NCBI GenBank assembly: GCA_008933995.1
Contig: WARS01000011.1
Span: forward strand, 18,621,516-18,685,515
Length of the DNA stretch: 64,000 nucleotides
Source: Datnioides undecimradiatus
Taxonomy: Eukaryota > Chordata > Actinopteri > Lobotiformes > Datnioididae
Reading direction: 5' to 3'
Positions 49,601 through 59,300 of the stretch are shown piece after piece. The position numbers and the translations under genes are program-made. Position 1 is the stretch's first letter. The number at the start of each line of letters is the position of its first letter. The notes below the pieces were generated by a model. The model was not told the DNA's origin. It did not search any database and saw only the letters and a program-made list of their open reading frames with translations.

Positions 49601-51619
49601 TAGGATGAATTACAAGTCCTAATTGGGGAGGAGGCTTTTCAGACGGGCCCTTTAGAAGACAACGAGATCAAGTTCAAATGATAAACAATAAGCAAAAGGT
49701 TTCCGGTTTCTGATCGAGCTCAGTAAACTTTGCGGTGGAGATAACCTTCGAGATAAACAAATCGCTTTTGAGTTCAAAATCTTTTTTAAAAATAAAGTAT
49801 TTTTGAAAGGTTTAAATACATATAATCACAGAAGAGGTTTACATGACGGTAAAGAGAGTTGCTTTAATCTCATTATAAGTGAGCTAATAAGATGCAGGTA
49901 ATCAGTTTCACTGGGGGGGAGGGGTGTCTTAGATAAGGTATGGCCACACCCTGAGCAGACCATGAAGGGCGGGATCTAACAATAATACCCTGGACACTGT
50001 TCTCTAAATGTCACACAACATACAAACAAACAACATAATGGGGCTTATTTACCACAAACCCAGATGAGAGCATTAATACAGCTGCATGGGCAGAAGTGGG
50101 AAAACTGAGGCAAGGTCTGACTATGATGCCCCACCCTGCACTCAGAGGTGGCGGGCATGTTGGAGCAATGCTGAGCCTCTGATGTTATATATGTGCTGCA
50201 AGCGGCAGACAAGTGATTTCCTAATCCTGCTCGGTGAAGACATGTGCAGTGTGTACACACACGCGTGGCTTATACACCTATAGCTTCTTTAACACCTTAG
50301 CGTAAATCAAAACTATGTTTGCCTTCCCTTCTCTGCAGGAGCGAGACCTGACCCGATGCACTGGCTCCTCTGCTTTGTGCAGTGTGCTGGAGCACGGCTG
50401 CATTTAATGCCAGTCAGTGCTGCTGCTGATGTTGATGTTTGGGTATACGCTCCTTTAAGGATGCATGTTAACTGGGAATGTCTTGGCATGCTGCCTGGTT
50501 TGAAACACACTACAAATGTTGGGTTTTGCAAACAGTTTGCCCAATTTACACTTAAGCTGATGGATTGAAGAAAACTCGCTGGTAATTGTGCAAGTTATGA
50601 CACTGCAACACCACCAATGTGCTGCTTACAATGCATTTGTAACTATAATGCAGCTTTGGCGTTTCTCCAGCATTCACACTGAGCATTTTCCAAGGCGGCG
50701 GTGCATCATCTGGAGAGGGAGCTTCAATTTAGAGAGGGGCCTCACACTTGCTTGAGGATACGTGCAGGGTATTTCCTGCACAGAACTAAGGAGGTCATAA
50801 AAAGATCCTATGAAATTGCCACTTCAGCTTCAACTGCTGAATAAAAATGGTGCTTCTGAGAAAACAGTGTTTTTTCACTGCTGCAAGAGTGGGTGTCACT
50901 GATCAGTCCAGCAAAGAAATATCAGAAATCTCACAGCCAGCTGATTTAACTGAGGATTGCTCTCTCACTGACTGTTTCAAAAGGTAATCCAACACATTAA
51001 GGAGATGTTAAAAGCACTTCTTGTATTCGCTCGAGTCTGTGTACACTTACAGCTTCGGTGTGGATGGGGTGCACTGCAAACAGCAACGCCGCCACCAGGC
51101 TGGAGGTCTTGTCCAGGAACAATCGGCACACTCGCAGGAAAAGCACACACACTATGGCGTGTAACACAACATTGAACAGATGGTAGGAAGCTGCACTCAG
51201 TTCACTGATGAGGTAGTTCAGTCGGAAGGTGAGTACAGTCAGGGGTCGGTAGGATTTATGGCTCCGCTCCTGTAGTTGGGACATGTACATGCTGTCAGAT
51301 GTAGGTCAATAGATCAACTGAGAGACAATAAAAAGTGAGAAGCTAATGAGTGACACTTAAACGTAACCTCAAAGTAAAATTTATTTTACTACTGATGCAG
51401 CACAGAGGCGTGTCATCGACCACGACATACCTCAGCCATGGGCGTTCCCCAGAAGTCATTGAGGAATAGGTTGCGGAGAGGGGTTGAAGGCCGCAGGTCC
51501 TTGTTGTCAAGGATCGCTGAGACATCGTCAAACACGAAGCCGCAAGACAGACTGTTCCAGTAACATCCCACCACCAGTCCAGTCAAAAGTAAAATCTCCT
51601 TCCATGACACAACAGCCAT
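30675..51619 (-). CDS. tmtc3: TMTC3, transmembrane O-mannosyltransferase with TPR repeats (13 coding exons)
   Basis: The product is an ER membrane enzyme of the TMTC family (TMTC1-4), known to O-mannosylate cadherins on the luminal side. Coding exons in transcript order: 51619-51431, 51269-51051, 47832-47733, 45214-45099, 44998-44826, 41114-40862, 37396-37248, 37004-36884, 36653-36542, 34722-34619, 34255-34086, 33609-33383, 31546-30675. All junction phases agree and give about 934 residues, against about 915 in human TMTC3. Residues 1-440 are multi-pass membrane, with the acidic pair D31-D32 in the first loop ([14 protein letters not shown]), where GT-C enzymes carry catalytic acids. Residues 441-795 or so are tandem TPR units. 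The tail is charged and ends [15 protein letters not shown], a family hallmark. The start gives the expected [13 protein letters not shown]-terminus. One intron uses a GC donor. The gene is transcribed away from CEP290. Identification rests on recognised family sequence and is firm. Confidence 0.97.
31945..32610 (+). mobile_element. Degenerate LINE fragment in the last TMTC3 intron, antisense to the gene
   Basis: The plus strand at 31952 reads [11 protein letters not shown], the catalytic FADD box of a non-LTR reverse transcriptase, then [12 protein letters not shown]. After a gap it reads [14 protein letters not shown] and [20 protein letters not shown], homologous to the family's C-terminal part. 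Stops and gaps show it is dead. Confidence 0.75.
33383..33609 (-). CDS. tmtc3: TMTC3 coding exon 12 (residues 569-645), TPRs
   Basis: It encodes [40 protein letters not shown] and [20 protein letters not shown], about two and a half TPR units. The acceptor is tgactcag and the donor gtgagt. Confidence 0.96.
34086..34255 (-). CDS. tmtc3: TMTC3 coding exon 11 (residues 513-569), TPRs, GC donor
   Basis: It encodes [20 protein letters not shown] through [17 protein letters not shown]. The acceptor (ctcatcag) is ordinary. The 5' splice site is GC, not GT (exon end CATCAGCAG followed by gcaaga). Joining here to 33609 restores ISRGELLL exactly, so the GC site is the one used. Confidence 0.95.
34619..34722 (-). 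CDS. tmtc3: TMTC3 coding exon 10 (residues 478-512), TPR
   Basis: It encodes [20 protein letters not shown] and then [15 protein letters not shown]. The acceptor is ttctgcag and the donor gtatct; 104 nt, leaving in phase 0. Confidence 0.96.
35293..35332. repeat. Perfect 18-bp inverted repeat with 4-nt loop in a TMTC3 intron
   Basis: The arms gtatgctcacacctaaaa (35293-35310) and ttttaggtgtgagcatac (35315-35332) are exact complements around ccta. Confidence 0.93.
36542..36653 (-). CDS. tmtc3: TMTC3 coding exon 9 (residues 441-478), first TPR
   Basis: It encodes [20 protein letters not shown] and then [17 protein letters not shown], a complete TPR with the usual W, G, A and P positions. The donor is gtaaga; the exon leaves in phase 1. 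Confidence 0.96.
36884..37004 (-). CDS. tmtc3: TMTC3 coding exon 8 (residues 400-440)
   Basis: It encodes the last membrane helix ([18 protein letters not shown]) and the linker [17 protein letters not shown] that leads into the TPR array. The acceptor is ttcggtag and the donor gtaagc. Confidence 0.96.
37248..37396 (-). CDS. tmtc3: TMTC3 coding exon 7 (residues 351-400)
   Basis: It encodes [20 protein letters not shown] followed by [21 protein letters not shown]. The [12 protein letters not shown] motif is diagnostic for TMTC enzymes. The donor is gtgagt; the exon leaves in phase 2. Confidence 0.97.
37397..40861 (-). other. tmtc3: TMTC3 intron 6
   Basis: Intron of 3.5 kb between coding exons 6 and 7. 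No exon or clear transposon was recognised in it. Confidence 0.8.
40862..41114 (-). CDS. tmtc3: TMTC3 coding exon 6 (residues 266-350)
   Basis: It encodes [39 protein letters not shown] and a further membrane helix. This is the most conserved luminal block of TMTC proteins (the DUF1736 region). The acceptor is cttgtag and the donor gtgagt; 253 nt. Confidence 0.97.
43659..43692. repeat. (TA)17 microsatellite
   Basis: An uninterrupted TA run inside a TMTC3 intron. Confidence 0.97.
43850..43869. repeat. (CA)10 microsatellite
   Basis: An uninterrupted CA run inside the same TMTC3 intron. Confidence 0.97.
44826..44998 (-). CDS. tmtc3: TMTC3 coding exon 5 (residues 209-266)
   Basis: It encodes a variable luminal segment, then a long membrane helix ([20 protein letters not shown]) and QSQLPVFTR. 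The donor is gtaggc and the acceptor cgtctcag; the exon leaves in phase 2. Confidence 0.95.
45099..45214 (-). CDS. tmtc3: TMTC3 coding exon 4 (residues 170-208)
   Basis: It encodes [20 protein letters not shown] followed by [27 protein letters not shown] is conserved in the family. The acceptor is cgtcgcag and the donor gtgaga; 116 nt, entering in phase 1 and leaving in phase 0. Confidence 0.96.
45995..46858 (+). mobile_element. LINE 3' end with ATCT tail in a TMTC3 intron
   Basis: It encodes [53 protein letters not shown] and [16 protein letters not shown], with in-frame stops. The 3' UTR is rich in gtatat repeats (about 46535-46650) and TTTTA repeats, ending gggattaataaagtatctat in (ATCT)n. 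It is 5'-truncated, and antisense to TMTC3. Confidence 0.85.
46681..46707. repeat. (TTTTA)n short tandem repeat
   Basis: Several ttatt/ttttatt units lie within the LINE 3' UTR. Confidence 0.8.
47733..47832 (-). CDS. tmtc3: TMTC3 coding exon 3 (residues 137-170)
   Basis: It encodes [20 protein letters not shown] and then a short loop ([11 protein letters not shown]). GRAELL is a family signature next to a membrane helix. The acceptor is catcag and the donor gtgagt; the exon leaves in phase 1. Confidence 0.96.
47833..51050 (-). other. tmtc3: TMTC3 intron 2
   Basis: Intron of 3.2 kb between coding exons 2 and 3. No exon or clear transposon was seen. Confidence 0.8.
51051..51269 (-). CDS. tmtc3: TMTC3 coding exon 2 (residues 64-136)
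   Basis: It encodes [20 protein letters not shown] and the following membrane helices, ending in [10 protein letters not shown]. The HPIHTEA stretch is invariant in TMTC proteins. The exon is 219 nt with phase 0 at both ends, acceptor ctacag and donor gtaagt. Confidence 0.96.
51431..51619 (-). CDS. tmtc3: TMTC3 coding exon 1 (residues 1-63)
   Basis: It holds the ATG at 51619-51617, the first membrane helix (residues about 9-21) and the D31-D32 motif in the first luminal loop. The donor is gtatgt. A good acceptor (cctgcgcag) lies just upstream of the ATG, so the exon probably extends to 51644 as 5' UTR, joined to a non-coding first exon. Confidence 0.95.
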
Positions 51620-52400
51620 GGCTGATCAAAGCCGTCATTGATCACTGCGCAGGAAAACAAGGCGGTTGCATCAGAATAAGCGAACACCAGCATATGTACG
51701 TCAGGCACCTTGTGGTGTTGATCATGTAGACTTCTAACATTTCATTCAGACAATTCTCCAAAGGACTGGGCCCAGAATCATGCCATAAGTTAGAGGAAGT
51801 ATAAAAAACATGTTTCACAGCTGTTTCTTGCACAATTGGCTTTGTTATTACAACGATCACTTTGTTACTGTGACTTAAAATCTTTGGTGGCAATGTCATG
51901 CCTCACTTTTACCGCCCCTATAGCCTGCCACCATGTTTAACTAATCGTGATGGGGATTATTTCAGTGTCAGATCAGGAACATAACCAGTCAGTGTTGTTG
52001 TCCTAGCTGGCAATGGTGGAGGGAACATTAGCTCGGACGCTGAATCCGTAATAACTGAAATAAGGCAGTCGCCGGTGCAGTGACAGCTGGTTGCACAAGT
52101 GCAAAAGCAATGAAGGGTGGACCTTAAACTAAAACCGATGCTAGTTAATAAAAACCCTCTTTGGATAGCCACAGAAAGACATGGGTTTTTGAAATTAATA
52201 AAATTAACATTACATAAGACCAACCCCCCCACCCCCAAGACAGCATGCCCTGACAATTCCAGACTGACTGCTGCAACATAACGTTAGCTAACGGTAAAGC
52301 TAATTTAGCAGCTAAAGCTAACCAGGCTAGCGCTAGTCTAAAAAAACTGGTAAGGTACAACCAGATGTATGTTTCGGTCTTTCTCGAAGTTCCTACCTAC

Positions 52401-52545
52401 CGTGTCTATAACAGGACAGGCGGTGACTGCAGGGGTGATATCAAAACTAGGGAATGGTTATACATACGGAATGCACAATTCAGCAAGCGGCATTTCACTG
52501 GTAGCAGCTAGCTTCAACGCGTCATCGCTATCACTTCCGGGGCAG
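52401..52545 (-). other. tmtc3: Probable TMTC3 non-coding first exon (5' UTR)
   Basis: On the minus strand a strong donor (GACACG then gtaggtagg) at 52400 ends a stretch that starts near an ETS-type site. The coding exon has its own acceptor at 51645-51646, which calls for an upstream UTR exon, and this is the best candidate. The upper boundary is a guess and no transcript evidence is available here. Confidence 0.45.
52532..52540 (-). promoter_or_regulatory. ETS/GABP-type site
   Basis: The minus strand reads CCGGAAGTG, the core bound by GABPA and other ETS factors. It is common near start sites of TATA-less and bidirectional promoters. It sits at the likely TMTC3 start. Confidence 0.45.
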
Positions 52546-52786
52546 AGTTGACCGCGCGAGTCAAACGTTATAGCTAGCTAAGGTAGCCTCGAAGCTCTTT
52601 TTTTGACAAACTTTAGTGTTTGCGGTCAATGCCAAATGCGATTAATTAGTACTATGTGTCGCTATAACATCCGTTAGGTCTCTGAGGTTTGGTAAAGTTC
52701 CCTCCAAGGATCCACTCGCCACTTTTTGCTAGTTTTACCTTCTCGTGAACTAGCTGAATAGCTAACAGTCGCTGTTGTTGTCAGTG

Positions 52787-52800
52787 GTAACCAAGGGAGC
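52787..52800 (-). promoter_or_regulatory. Imperfect X-box-like (RFX) motif
   Basis: The minus strand reads GCTCCCTTGGTTAC, matching the RFX X-box consensus RYYNYYATRRNRAC at all but two defined positions. RFX factors drive ciliary genes, so a site 460 bp upstream of the CEP290 start is plausible, but the match is not perfect. Confidence 0.3.
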
Positions 52801-53257
52801 CAAAGCATCACTTCATGCAAACCCTGGGATGTCTGTTTACTTTAGTTTAAACTCGCTTATATCCTGGCGTATGTTCTCTCGCTGATATATGTTACTCACT
52901 TATATATCACTGAGCGATTTTAAATAATACCAGGCATTTGAATTTGACTTATAAATCACAGCCTTTGCCTAGCTAATTCGTGAAAACGGACGGAATTGCT
53001 TCGTCTTTGAATTTCGTATGAAATGCTTAAACATCATATCACATGTTGTTGAAGTTATTTGTATTATAAAGCGAAACATAATGATAAATTTTTGGAGAAT
53101 AGCGGTGTTTGGCCACGGTCTCCTCAGCACTACGAGTTGGCTAACCGGCTAACATCAACATTGACAAGCTGGTTGTTTGTCATTCGCTAGTTTGCTAGTC
53201 ACCGCGTTGTACCATCAACTCCCGGCTAAATCTGTATAATCCCGCTATTAAACCAAG

Positions 53258-53362
53258 ATGCCTGCTGCTTTTGAGTGGGACAAAGTCATGAGACTTGACC
53301 CTGTGAGCTTCGAGGAGAGAGATAAAGACCAGGTGGACGAGGTCATCAACATGTTCACTGAG
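53258..53362 (+). CDS. cep290: CEP290 coding exon 1 (residues 1-35)
   Basis: The ATG sits in accaagATGCC, and the encoded [20 protein letters not shown] parallels the family N-terminus. The donor is gtaact. No in-frame upstream ATG extends it. Confidence 0.93.
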
Positions 53363-56300
53363 GTAACTGTCCTCGCGTCACACCAGTATGGGTTACAGCT
53401 CAAGTGTCTGCTCAATCCGCAACGCCTATCTGGTTTAAAATGACAGTTTGAATTCAGTGGTACTGTGTATACATATCCATGGTGAGGGCTGCTTGCACAC
53501 AAGACGGATATTAAGTATTAGAACTCCCTGCTCACTTCCTTTATCTGCTAAATGTGCATATAAGACTGTTTTCATTTGTCCTTCTTTCTGGTGTCAATCT
53601 AGTACAGGGATATTGCTATTATGATAGTGAATGAAATTTGAATGCTTTTCACTGTTTTTCACCATAAACCGTGTTTCCCATGCAGGAAGAAGAATGGGAG
53701 GTGAAGGATAAACCTCCGGAAAACATAATTCAAGTCCTCAGAGTGTTTCAGACCATAGTAAAGGTGTAAAATCGTGCCACTTGACGTATTGCAGTTGAAA
53801 TAACATAAGGTTTTATTATTTTATATGTATAATGGATATGTCTTCTCTCGCTCTGCCTGCCAGATGAAGTGTCGGGAACTTGAAGTTGCCTTCAGCTTCA
53901 TTGATGACGTTGGTGTGAAGCATGCTAAAAAAGGTCAGTGTGCAGACACATTTCAGTGGGCAAAACATCAAATGTGTTTTAGCTTTGCCAGCAAACAGCA
54001 CTGTTGACGTTGCTGATTATGTTTTTCTGGACTGCAGAAAAGGAACTCCTCGCCAAGGTGTCAAGGCTGGAACAAGAGTGCAAGGTAGTGCTGTCTGCAT
54101 ACGTACAGGTTGTTACTCTGAGATACGGATGTGCCGCTTGTTTTTCTCTGGGATGACCGCCAGTACCATTGTCATTGTGGAAAAAAACAACACATACACG
54201 CGTCTCATCGGGGATTACCTTTTTTGCCGCTTTACTTCCGGCAACAGTGCCAGATCTTTTAGCCAATCACAGAGCGTAACCGCAGCTACAAAGGGATTGG
54301 TTGCGGTGACCACTGAATGACAGCACCTAAGAAGATTACAGCTAATTCCTTTCTTGCTCCACAGCCATTTCTAGCTCCACCACTAGGTTGATGATTATTT
54401 TCCTTTTTTAAGGTTTGTATGCAATCACAATTTGCACTCCTGCAACTTGCCTTGCAAAGTGAAGGTCAATGCTTGTAAAAACTTGTTATTGAACTGTATG
54501 CATAAATTAGTGTTGTGAACAGATGGAGGTGAAAGGGGACTAAGAGGTTTCCTTGGTGGGGGTTGTTTGGGTGTTTGCATGTCTTGTTTCCGGTCCATAC
54601 GGCTCAGCACCCCGGCACGGGGCCAGACACCCGCTTTCTGAGAGATGAGATTCGGCAGCTCGAGACCCAGCTGGAGCAGAGGGAGAAGGAGCTGACCCAG
54701 TTAAAGAAAGAGATGGGCAAAGAAAAGAAAACCAATGAGGAGGTATGAGCATGTTACCCATAATTCCCCCGCATACACACTACTATAGATTTTGTCCTGA
54801 GTCCTTGGATTACCTTTAAATATGAAATAGTTGGCGCACACTGTGTTGACCTTCATATTTGCTATTGAAGATCATATTTATTTGCTTTTGCTCTTATTTA
54901 TGGAAAACATACAGCCAGTGTGTTTTATTGAATTGCAAATATTTATGCTTTAATATGATTTAGTTACAAATATTATTTTATATAATATATATCCTATTTT
55001 AATTTACGATTTGTTATGACATGGTTAAATTCTGAGTAATAATCATTAGTGGCACTAATCTTATTAGTCATTCCCTGTTTCCAGTTGCCTTTCATTGATT
55101 AATACACAGGAGTGAGGCTGCTGCCAAACGTCTTCTGTCGCGCATCTGGTGCGGTTTCATTCGCACCAAACCGTCTTCCTTAACGTCGTGCTCTCGGTTC
55201 TGTTTCCCCAGTTGGTTGTGCGCTCAGAGGAGGCCGAGGATGAGGTCAAGAAGCTGAAAAGAGAGGTATGCGGCAGCTGGCACCACATCATACAGCTTCA
55301 TTTCATTCATCACTTAAGCCTCAGTTGGTGCACCATCTATTCTTGATTGAAAACTTATGTTGTCTCATGTGCTTTGGCATCATAAATACTTCTTGTTTTT
55401 AAACTTTCATCATCTCTTTCCACTCCACCGCCTTAGATAAAAAAGCTTAAGAAGAAGGTAAGAAATATAGATAGTAAGGTTAAATAAGATGTGGATAGAG
55501 TAATTGAATATGGTAGTGTTTGTAGTTGTGTAAAGTTTCAAGTGAGGTAGTGTGTGGAGTCTACATTTAAACATTTCCTTAAGCTAACATTTAGACCAGA
55601 GAGGGACAAACAAATAAATCAGCATCAGGCAGTGTGCACACAACTTTACTCCAGATCTGTGTGCGTGGATTAAAATACTGTGTGTGTTAAACAAACAGTC
55701 CAGGTTCACATATTATTGTAAGTATCCTTGCTGATGCATGTGCCTCAGAGAAGCTTCAAAAGTATTTTGACAATGATAGGTATAAACCTAAATGAACGTA
55801 TTATTGTTTTCATTGTCCGTTAATGTGGGAAGTGGTTTATTGATGGATAGATTATTTGGCCCATAAAATGTCTGGAAAAATTAAAAATGCCTATCAAATG
55901 TTCTCAGAGCCCGAGGGGACGTCTTTAAAGATCGACTGAATAAAACAAATGAGCTGTTTATTGTCAAATGGAGTGAGTCTAGATTACTGTACGACCGCAG
56001 GACATCAGGCTCCGGTTCCTTTTTCTGGGACTAATTCTGTGTTTTCTCTTACACAACAGAATGAGCAACTCCAGCAGGACGTGGACTTCTATCGCGGAGA
56101 GCTGGACCAGAAAGAGCCGGTCCCATCCAGGGATGAGAACGCTGAGACCCAGAGGAAGCTCAACTTGGCCAACCGCCAACTCTACCAATGCTTGGAAGAC
56201 CTTGAGGTGATTTGAAATCTATTTGCCTGTAAAACCATCTGGTGAATGAGGTAACAGACCATTCCTTGGCGAGCCCGGCAGTAGTACTATGCTGCGGTCT

Positions 56301-59300
56301 TTCAGAAACGCATTCCCATCAAGGTCATAAAGGAATGAACAGTCTGAAAACCTGCAGGATCCGTGTTGCTTACAACTAATAATTTCACTTTTTACACCTC
56401 GTTTTCATGGCACTCCTGCATTTTCAATTACTCGCTCTTTATTCGGCTCTTGTGTCCGCCAGCGAGCCGAGGATGAAAACTCACACCTGAAGACGCAGAA
56501 TGAGCAGCTGCAGAAAAGTCTGGAGGAGTCGGTGAAGGAGATGGAGAAGATGACAGACGAGTACAACAAGATGAAGATTGTCGTGCAGCAGACGGACTCC
56601 ATCATGGACCAGCTCAGGAAAGAGAGGGATCATGCAAAGCTACAAGTAAAGAAAATCTTCTGATTCTTATATTTTTTATATTTATTCTCACATTATCTTA
56701 TCCTTTTTCAATCTGCGGTTGGTTTGTAACAGATATTTTCCTGCAGACACACCGGGCAGCATTTATCATTTCACTGCAACGTTATCTAGGTTATCACTAA
56801 AAGAGAGAGCACTGTTGATGCTTTGAATTTCAGCTCTCTAGGAATTGGCCCGGTAATGTAAGGAGGAGGGATGTACGTGAAAATCTTAGCTTGCTGTTTT
56901 GTTTTAATGCTGTCGCCAGTCAAGTGCATGGTGCAGTTGTGTAAATGTGAATTATAAGAATGGAAAAACACACAAACAGACAAGCTGAGTTCAAAACCTT
57001 TCATGTTACTAGAAACTTAAGTCAAACGAACACAAGAATATCAACCAACGCTGAGCCCCTGACTCTAGGGCGCTTAGCACCTGCAGCCTAGTCTTCAGCT
57101 GTAGCAAGTCCAACCTACTCAGTCACTCTGTCTTTGTGTTTTCTGCCCAGGTCAGAGAGTTAACAGATAAGATTCGTACCATGACTGAAGAGGATGACCC
57201 AATTATGGCAGCAGTCCATGCTAAAGTGGAGGAGTGGAAGGTGGGTCCTGCTCAAATATGTCCAAGTCTAAGTAAAACACCTCATGTCATTTTGCTTTCC
57301 TTTGAGCTGGTTGCACATGGATGGAAGAAGTTCCTGGTGCTCATTAAGCTTCTTTTCCATCGTCGTTGTGTTTGGCTCTTTGTTGAACCGGTCCGCGGCA
57401 CCATCACGAACGCCCGCTGTGCTGACCTTGTGATCTTTTCCCCGCACATAGAGGGCGCTCTCTGGGAAGGACGATGACATTGCGTTGTACCAGCAGATGA
57501 TCCGCGAACTGAAGGATAAGCTGCGTTCGGCCCAGTTGGACTTGGACAAAAGCAACATCATTGCCTTGCAGCAGGTCTGTCTCACAACAAAGGACGGCTC
57601 AATCCTCTTTGTCTGATCACATACACTCTCCAGCCGCTTCATTAAGAACACTTGCATAATCCAACGTCTTGCAGTTCTACAGCTCTGCCATGAATTCTGC
57701 TTTCACAAAGTGTATTATCTTTAAGTTTTCACCAAAAAGAAAACAATTCAAGGCAGTTTTGTTGTACTGGAGGGAAGTGTATTGATTGGTGTCCCTAATA
57801 TTTTGACCCTTATGTATGTGTGTGGACAAAATATGAGGAAACCTTCTCCGTCTAATGCAGATGGAGTTAAATCATGACCTCTCTGACCATTTCATTCAAA
57901 ACTGAACATAATCAAAGTTGTTACAGCAGAATTAAAGTGTACCTAATGAATTGGCCGGTTAGTGCGTGTCTCTTACCTCCCATTGTCTGTCTTTGTGTTG
58001 CACGGGATATGGGCCTTTAAGCTATCACAGCGGTGATCTGTGTTCGTCCATATGTGCAGACACATTTTTGAAATTAAATGAACACAGAACTTTAAACGTT
58101 CACCCACGGTTCTCCATCTACGGTGGGCGATGCAGCCGGATTCTTGTAATGAATGTTATTAATGAAAAAACTGTTTTGCTTGGAGACGCTATGAAATTTA
58201 TATCGCTTTAATATGATTTGACCTGTATTTCACCCACGTGTTTTTGAAGCGAAGTGCACAAACAAAGCGTGGTTTGGCTTTCAAGCATTATTTGGCTTAA
58301 TTCCCGACATCATTACAGTAAGCGGCCATGCTTTAATATATCACAGTAATAGCTGCAGAACATGAGAGGGCTAAAGAATTTAAATCGTTTCTGGTAAAGC
58401 AGGATCATATGTGCCGACACACCACATATGTTAGAAAGGTTGTCTGAGGTACTTCTCCGTAGTCGATATATCATCTATAGTAGATGGCGGTCAACACGTC
58501 TCCAGCTTGGAGAGGGGGCTGCGCGGTGCGCCGCTGTGGACGGGGTCAGCAGCAATGGATTTCAGCCACCTAACAGAAGATCCTGCTGAAAAACAATCAA
58601 TATCCGTTTAAACATGCTGCACTGACAATACTTCGCAATTCTACCTCACTGTCGGACAGCGCGTTCAGGTGGGAAACTAAATCAGTCACGTACGCTGTTG
58701 CTGTCTTCAGATCCACCCAACTTTGGAAAACGGGAGTTGCTGATCTACCACTGCCTCAGTCAGTCGGTTTGTTGGAGTTTCGGTGTTATTTTGTTGTTTT
58801 TTAAAAGCTATTTTGGATTCACCAATGTCACACAAACAAACTAAACGATCAAGGCAAGTGTAGACCAGCAACTCTTTGCTGTTTTTGTCAAAGCAGTCTG
58901 GTTCCTGTGGAGAGAGCAACCTAACACCTTCAGTTTACCGTCATAAAAAGGCTGTCTGGCACGAGGTAACTTAACTGAAAATTACCAAAAACAGTCTACA
59001 GCAAATCTGACATCACCCATACTCCTGCCACTCCTACATAAAACACCCCCCACAAAACCCTTTTCATTCAGCTATGCTTCCAGCAGTCCCTACGTATTTA
59101 AACATGCAAGATGAGAGTCCCACGTACATCACAGAAAGTCATTGTACGTGCAGGCCTTTCTTTGTTTTCTTTGGGGCCCTGTCTTGACTCCAGCAGAGTC
59201 CTGATTTGACCTGGATGTTGTTCTTTGATCTGTCACTTTCCTACCTTCTGCTTTCTCTCTCTGCCTTGTCACGTCATTTCATCAACCTGTCCTCCCTTCT

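Larger units (their letters stand above)
52530..53257. promoter_or_regulatory. Shared promoter region between TMTC3 and CEP290
   Basis: The two genes diverge from this interval. It contains an ETS-type site at its TMTC3 edge, an X-box-like motif at 52787-52800 and many GCTA-type repeats. There is no clear TATA box next to either start. Start sites cannot be fixed from sequence alone. Confidence 0.7.

Noticed and set aside
53922..54320. 132-codon plus-strand frame overlapping CEP290 exons 3 and 4
   Set aside because: It reads intron sequence in another frame and is not compatible with the spliced CEP290 frame.
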